From NCBI RefSeq assembly GCF_937874145.1, contig NZ_CALNBI010000296.1:1-9353 (forward strand): DNA of 9,353 nucleotides. Reading direction: 5' to 3'. The translations under genes were made by a program, and so were the position numbers. The notes under the pieces were generated by a model. The model did not search any database and had not been told where the DNA came from. It worked only from the letters and a program-made list of their open reading frames with translations. The DNA is from an uncultured Chitinophaga sp. GTDB lineage: Bacteria > Bacteroidota > Bacteroidia > Chitinophagales > Chitinophagaceae. Numbering within the stretch: position 1 is the first letter of the stretch; every line of letters begins with the position of its first letter. Of this stretch, positions 6,153 through 9,353 are shown in pieces.

Positions 6153-7652
6153 GCAAATATAATTCCTGTAAATACAGGGCACGAGCACCGTCCGGCCGCT
6201 GATTTGCTTGCCGTAACGGGGCATCCAGGTAAACCCTTTGTCCAGGTTCCGCAGCGTGGGCTTACGGCTTACCTTGCCGTCGGGGCCCATGGTATTCTCC
6301 GTCAGCACATACTGCCGGCGCTCCAGCTCGTTGAACAGGAACCGCAGCTCGCTGCCCACGTTCACCAGCATGTAGCTCAGGTACAGATCGGCGCCATCGT
6401 CGAACTGGCTCTTATGCACGAAGTTGCTGAACGTCAGGTCTCCCTTGTCATCGAACGCCAGCACGGCGATGTTATCGTAGTGAAACCGCGTGCCCTGGCC
6501 GTCGTTCCAGCCGTAGGGATTGTAATAATACGGGCTGTAGGGCGAGTAGTAATAAGGATAATATCCGCCATAACCGCCGTACATGTAGTTCCAGCGGTTC
6601 CAGGGCTGGCTGCGGGAAGTCGTATAGTAAGATTCCGCCGTCAGCATAAAACCGCCGTTGGAAGTATTCACGATCTTGCGGATGAAATAATCATTGAAAG
6701 CCGCATTGGTGGAGGCGTCGCCCTTCGCTTTCTGCTTCAGTTCGGGGGTAAACGCCACTTCTTTTTCAAACAACCGCTGGTTACTGGTGTAGTCCAGCCG
6801 CAGGAGGTACATCCCTTCCACATTCCCGCGCTTCTGCTTGTAGAAGAAAGCCGTTACCAGGGCCTGTTTGTCCTGGTTATCGAGCTTGAGCTTCACTTCG
6901 TCCAGCAGCAAATCCTTTTTTTCGAAAGGATACGTCTCAAAACCGTCTGTGGTCGCCCGTTTTATGATCACGCTGCCATTCACGATGTAATCTCTCCCGG
7001 ATCCCCTTTCCAGCTTGGTGAAAAACAGGTCGCCGTCGTTGTTGAGGTTGAAGTTATTGAGGAACTGCTTCTTGCCTGCCATGGGGAGGCTGACGCGGCT
7101 GTTGTTGATGAGGTTGAAGGAACTGTCGTACAGGAAAGTGTAGAACACGTTATTGTCTTCCTTGTCCTGGTTGATTTTATAAATGAGGATGCGGTTCTTG
7201 TCTTCGGAAGTTTCTACGGAGTAGATTTTATTTTCCTTTGAATAGAAGCCGATGCGGGTGGAATCGATCATGATGGGTGCTTCCATGAACTGCCCTTTCC
7301 CGTTGACGCGCCCTACGAAGCTGTACACCGCGTCTTTCCGCTGGAACTGGTAGATCATGTACGAGAATTCGGGGTAAGACACGAAGTCGACGCTGATCAG
7401 CTTTTTGGGAAGGAAGTCGAGCTTCACGCGGTCGAGCAGCTGCATGCCGTTGTCGTACACCGAAATATTGTATTCGCCGCGGTCGGCTTTATATACGAGG
7501 ATGTTTCCGGAAACCCTGCCTACGATTTCGAACTCGGTGGTTTTGTAATCATCCCTTTCCGGTTCGGAGTAGGTGATTTTCTGGGCCATGGCAAGGGAAG
7601 CGCAGAGCATCAGCGCGATAAACGGGAGGATATGACGAAGGCGCATGGGCAT
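6132..7652 (-). CDS. Secreted protein of unknown function with a tyrosine-rich tract
   Basis: A 506-residue exported protein that I do not recognise. A signal peptide spans 1-23 (RLRHILPFIALMLCASLAMA, then Q24); the cysteine in it is not in a proper lipobox, so cleavage by signal peptidase I is expected. The body is rich in beta-strand-like stretches and recurring aromatic/Asp motifs (for example DNGMQLLDRVKLDF, YDSSFNLINN, DDKGDLTFSN), loosely suggesting a beta-propeller-like fold; that is inference. Residues 356-380 contain 13 tyrosines in 25 with Gly, Pro and Ser, a low-complexity insertion. The start at 7650-7652 is chosen because it lies about 60 bases downstream of a good promoter, whereas the in-frame ATG at 7715 lies inside the promoter's -7 box. 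A second ATG two codons later (7644-7646) is equally compatible. It precedes the DUF6427-like gene by 15 bases, probably in one transcript. Confidence 0.8.
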   Translation of the reverse strand: MPMRLRHILPFIALMLCASLAMAQKITYSEPERDDYKTTEFEIVGRVSGNILVYKADRGEYNISVYDNGMQLLDRVKLDFLPKKLISVDFVSYPEFSYMIYQFQRKDAVYSFVGRVNGKGQFMEAPIMIDSTRIGFYSKENKIYSVETSEDKNRILIYKINQDKEDNNVFYTFLYDSSFNLINNSRVSLPMAGKKQFLNNFNLNNDGDLFFTKLERGSGRDYIVNGSVIIKRATTDGFETYPFEKKDLLLDEVKLKLDNQDKQALVTAFFYKQKRGNVEGMYLLRLDYTSNQRLFEKEVAFTPELKQKAKGDASTNAAFNDYFIRKIVNTSNGGFMLTAESYYTTSRSQPWNRWNYMYGGYGGYYPYYYSPYSPYYYNPYGWNDGQGTRFHYDNIAVLAFDDKGDLTFSNFVHKSQFDDGADLYLSYMLVNVGSELRFLFNELERRQYVLTENTMGPDGKVSRKPTLRNLDKGFTWMPRYGKQISGRTVLVPCIYRNYICFAKIDF

Positions 7653-7712
7653 AAGTTTAAGGTAATCTACAGGATAAACGCCTGATACGGCGGTTTTAGC
7701 ATAGATCCGGTT

Positions 7713-7743
7713 CAAACCTACATGAAAAATATCTTATTGCCAA
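7713..7743 (-). promoter_or_regulatory. Bacteroidota-type promoter of the secreted-protein gene
   Basis: On the minus strand TTG (7741-7743), a 20-base spacer and an exact TAGGTTTG (7713-7720) match the -33/-7 consensus. Transcription would begin near 7707, leaving a leader of about 55 bases before the ATG at 7652. This rules out the longer reading frame that begins at 7715. Confidence 0.65.
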
Positions 7744-7771
7744 GTAGCAGGAACAGGCCGGAATTTATTGT

Positions 7772-7781
7772 GTAAATTTAC
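7772..7781. promoter_or_regulatory. Palindrome and possible -7 box upstream of the epimerase gene
   Basis: GTAAATTTAC is a perfect 10-bp palindrome. It contains TAAATTTA (7773-7780), one base off TAnnTTTG, and lies about 25 bases before the ATG of the plus-strand epimerase gene. No TTG is found 19-20 bases upstream. A GGAGG at 7782-7786 follows, but it sits 18 bases from the ATG, too far for a normal ribosome binding site. It could be a weak promoter or an operator; the support is thin. Confidence 0.3.
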
Positions 7782-7804
7782 GGAGGATCAATTGGCTTTT
7801 CAAC

Positions 7805-8728
7805 ATGATGGACACGGTTTTGATTACAGGCGGCACCGGCCTGGTAGGCAGGGCTCTTACGGACTTCCTCCTCGAACGGGGATATCGCGTCATCGTCTAC
7901 ACGCGGAAGATGCGTTCTCCCCACCACCCTAACCTCCGATACGCACTCTGGGACCCCGCCGCCCAAACCCTCGATGCAGCCGCCCTGCAGGAAGCCGACC
8001 AGATCATCCATCTCGCGGGCGCCAATGTGGCCGACAAGCGGTGGACCGCCTCCCGCAAGCAGGAAATCCTCGACAGCCGCGTTCAATCCGCCCAGCTCCT
8101 GTTCGACCAGCTCTCCCAAACTAAAAATAAGGTCAGGACTTTCGTAAGCGCCTCCGCCACAGGGTTCTATGGCGAATTCCAGGGGAAGAACTTCACCGAA
8201 ACCGACCCTCCGGCCAACGATTACCTGGGCAAAACCTGCGTGGCCTGGGAAAACAGCGTCCGCCAGATGGAATCCCTCGGCAAAAAAGTCATCATCCTCC
8301 GCACCGGCATCGTCCTGTCCAACAAAGGCGGCGCCCTCAGGGAATTTATCAAGCCCGTCCGCCTCGGCTTCGCCACCGTCATGGGCAGCGGCCAGCAATT
8401 CATTTCCTGGATCCACCTCCACGACCTTATCCGCCTGTACCATAACGCCCTGGCCAACGACCAGCTCAGCGGCACCTACAACGCCGTGGCGCCCTTCCCC
8501 GTCACCAACCAGGAACTCGTGACCCAGCTGGCCCGCGCCGTCAAAGGCAAAGGCTTCGTTACGGTGCACGTTCCCGCCTTCGCCCTCAAACTGGCGATGG
8601 GCGAAATGAGCGTGGAAGTCCTCAAAAGCGTGAAAGCCTCTTCCGCCAAAATCCAGTCTACCGGCTTCCAGTTCTCCTACCCGCGCATCTCAGACGCGCT
8701 GGCGCAACTGGTCACCTCGGGCGACTAA
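7805..8728 (+). CDS. TIGR01777-family NAD(P)-dependent epimerase-like protein
   Basis: A 307-residue soluble protein of the extended short-chain dehydrogenase/reductase superfamily, in the TIGR01777 group (E. coli YfcH-like), whose physiological substrate is unknown. The Rossmann nucleotide-binding loop is at 8-15 (TGGTGLVG). IIHLAGANVADKRW (67-80), SASATGFYG (115-123), the CVAWE motif near 145-149 and ILRTGIVLSNKGGAL (164-178) are characteristic of the group. SWIHLHDLIRL (201-211) and the C-terminal DUF1731-type segment (about 255-300) complete the expected architecture, and the length is typical. Y122 is not followed by Lys at +4 (Gln126), so a classical YxxxK catalytic pair is not evident at this position. 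Two consecutive ATGs (7805, 7808) are possible starts. It is transcribed divergently from the secreted-protein gene and ends five bases from the convergent pabB stop. Confidence 0.92.
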   Translation: MMDTVLITGGTGLVGRALTDFLLERGYRVIVYTRKMRSPHHPNLRYALWDPAAQTLDAAALQEADQIIHLAGANVADKRWTASRKQEILDSRVQSAQLLFDQLSQTKNKVRTFVSASATGFYGEFQGKNFTETDPPANDYLGKTCVAWENSVRQMESLGKKVIILRTGIVLSNKGGALREFIKPVRLGFATVMGSGQQFISWIHLHDLIRLYHNALANDQLSGTYNAVAPFPVTNQELVTQLARAVKGKGFVTVHVPAFALKLAMGEMSVEVLKSVKASSAKIQSTGFQFSYPRISDALAQLVTSGD

Positions 8729-8733
8729 CACCC

Positions 8734-9353
8734 TCAGATACCAAGGGCCTGGCGCAGGGCGCGGGCTTTCAGGAGGCATTCCTCCCACTCTTTTTCCGGG
8801 TTGCTGTAAAAGGTAATGGCTGAACCTGTCTGGAAGGATATGTAATGTTTTTCAGCATTGTACAGGATGCTGCGGATCACCACATTGAAGTCGAAATCGC
8901 CTTCGGGCGTGATGTACCCCACTGCGCCGGAGAACAGTCCTCTCCGCGTTCTTTCATATTGTTCGATCAGCTGCATCACTTTCACTTTGGGCGCCCCGGT
9001 CATGGAGCCCATGGGGAAGGCGTTGCGGATGGCGTCGGTGAAATGGAAGGCGGGGTCGAGGGTGGCGGAAACGGTGCTGATCATGTGGTGCACCTGCGGG
9101 AAGCTGTAGATGCCGAAGAGCTCCGAGACCTTCACGCTGCCGCGCACGGCGGTGCGGGATAGGTCGTTGCGGACGAGGTCCACCACCATCACGTTTTCCG
9201 ATTGTTCTTTGGGGCTGTTTCGCAGCGCCTGCAGCAGGGCTTCGTCTTCCGCGGGGTCAGCGGCGCGGCGGATGGTGCCTTTGATAGGCTGGGAAATGAG
9301 CTGGTTTCCTTCTTTACGGAGGAACCGTTCGGGGCTGGAGCAGGACAGGTAGC
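8734..9353 (-). CDS. pabB: Aminodeoxychorismate synthase component I, PabB (N-terminal part beyond window)
   Basis: The C-terminal 205 or so residues of a chorismate-binding enzyme; the frame stays open to the right edge, so the N-terminal part is outside. With PabA glutaminase it aminates chorismate to 4-amino-4-deoxychorismate, the precursor of p-aminobenzoate and folate. Visible motifs are SSPERFL, QPIKGTIRR, ENVMVVDLVRNDL, FPMGSMTGAPK (with IEQYERTRRG following) and the terminal GSAITFYSNPEKEWEE. The Lys of PIKGT (codon 9280-9282) is the residue that in E. coli PabB forms a covalent intermediate with chorismate; anthranilate synthase TrpE has Ala there (PIAGT). This favours PabB over TrpE and over isochorismate synthases. 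A GTG at 9190-9192 within the frame is an internal valine, not a start. The stop is five bases from the convergent epimerase gene, and no separate terminator is visible. Confidence 0.9.
   Translation of the reverse strand, partial: YLSCSSPERFLRKEGNQLISQPIKGTIRRAADPAEDEALLQALRNSPKEQSENVMVVDLVRNDLSRTAVRGSVKVSELFGIYSFPQVHHMISTVSATLDPAFHFTDAIRNAFPMGSMTGAPKVKVMQLIEQYERTRRGLFSGAVGYITPEGDFDFNVVIRSILYNAEKHYISFQTGSAITFYSNPEKEWEECLLKARALRQALGI

Noticed and set aside
6165..6178. Palindrome CCTGTAAATACAGG
   Set aside because: It lies inside the last codons of the secreted-protein gene, where the bases are explained by in-frame coding (Pro-Cys-Ile-Tyr-Arg). Arms are only 6 bp and there is no T-run or repeated copy.
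6027..7241. A 404-codon plus-strand frame antisense to the secreted-protein and DUF6427-like genes
   Set aside because: It spans two real minus-strand genes and their junction, has no signal, domain or promoter of its own, and its composition (Val/His/Gln-rich) is that of an antisense shadow.
7653..7715. A longer N-terminus for the secreted protein starting at 7715
   Set aside because: The ATG sits within the TAGGTTTG -7 element (7713-7720), upstream of the expected RNA start, and the extra residues would bury the signal peptide.
7778..8569. A 263-codon minus-strand frame over the epimerase gene
   Set aside because: The plus-strand frame has a complete Rossmann motif set. The minus-strand frame runs through it and ends before any plausible context, so it is a shadow.

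Overview
The window reads as chromosomal, core-type sequence from a member of the Bacteroidota, most probably a Chitinophagaceae (Chitinophaga-like) bacterium. The grounds are the gene families present (a DUF6427-type membrane protein and a DsbD system with a separate alpha domain), near-absence of Shine-Dalgarno sites, and several matches to the Bacteroidota sigma-factor promoter (TTG, about 19-20 bases, TAnnTTTG). The genus is inferred from overall impression, not from a marker gene. I see no tRNA, rRNA, CRISPR array, insertion sequence, integrase or prophage gene.

Layout. At the left edge is a minus-strand OmpR/PhoB-type response regulator whose C-terminal end lies outside the window. A 157-base intergenic region separates it from a divergent plus-strand lipoprotein gene (730-1623). 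That region holds a PhoB-box-like pair of 11-bp direct repeats just upstream of the regulator's -7 element. The lipoprotein gene converges on a long minus-strand run, with a bidirectional-looking terminator between them (1650-1681). In transcription order the minus-strand run is: a secreted protein with a tyrosine-rich tract (7652-6132), a DUF6427-like membrane protein (6116-5136), purQ (5020-4328), a stand-alone periplasmic DsbD alpha-domain protein (4277-3828), a strong intrinsic terminator (3771-3801), and full-length dsbD (3727-1700). A plus-strand TIGR01777-type epimerase (7805-8728) diverges from the secreted-protein gene and converges, five bases apart, on the 3' end of pabB, which runs off the right edge.

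How the genes fit together. The clearest functional unit is the pair of redox genes. DsbD has its membrane cysteines (C222, C343) and its thioredoxin-domain CVNC motif, but both redox cysteine positions of its own N-terminal alpha domain are replaced by Leu139 and Ile144. The neighbouring small paralogue has the alpha fold signature and an intact cysteine pair (C129, C134). The simplest reading is that the separate protein supplies the missing periplasmic output step. purQ (purines) and pabB (folate) are housekeeping genes. The others are poorly characterised envelope or oxidoreductase families.

I found no evidence of a wholly new defence, mobile or biosynthetic system. The observations most worth a second look are the split DsbD alpha function, the 11-bp repeat box at the response regulator promoter, and two genes whose predicted promoters would give leaderless or nearly leaderless mRNAs.
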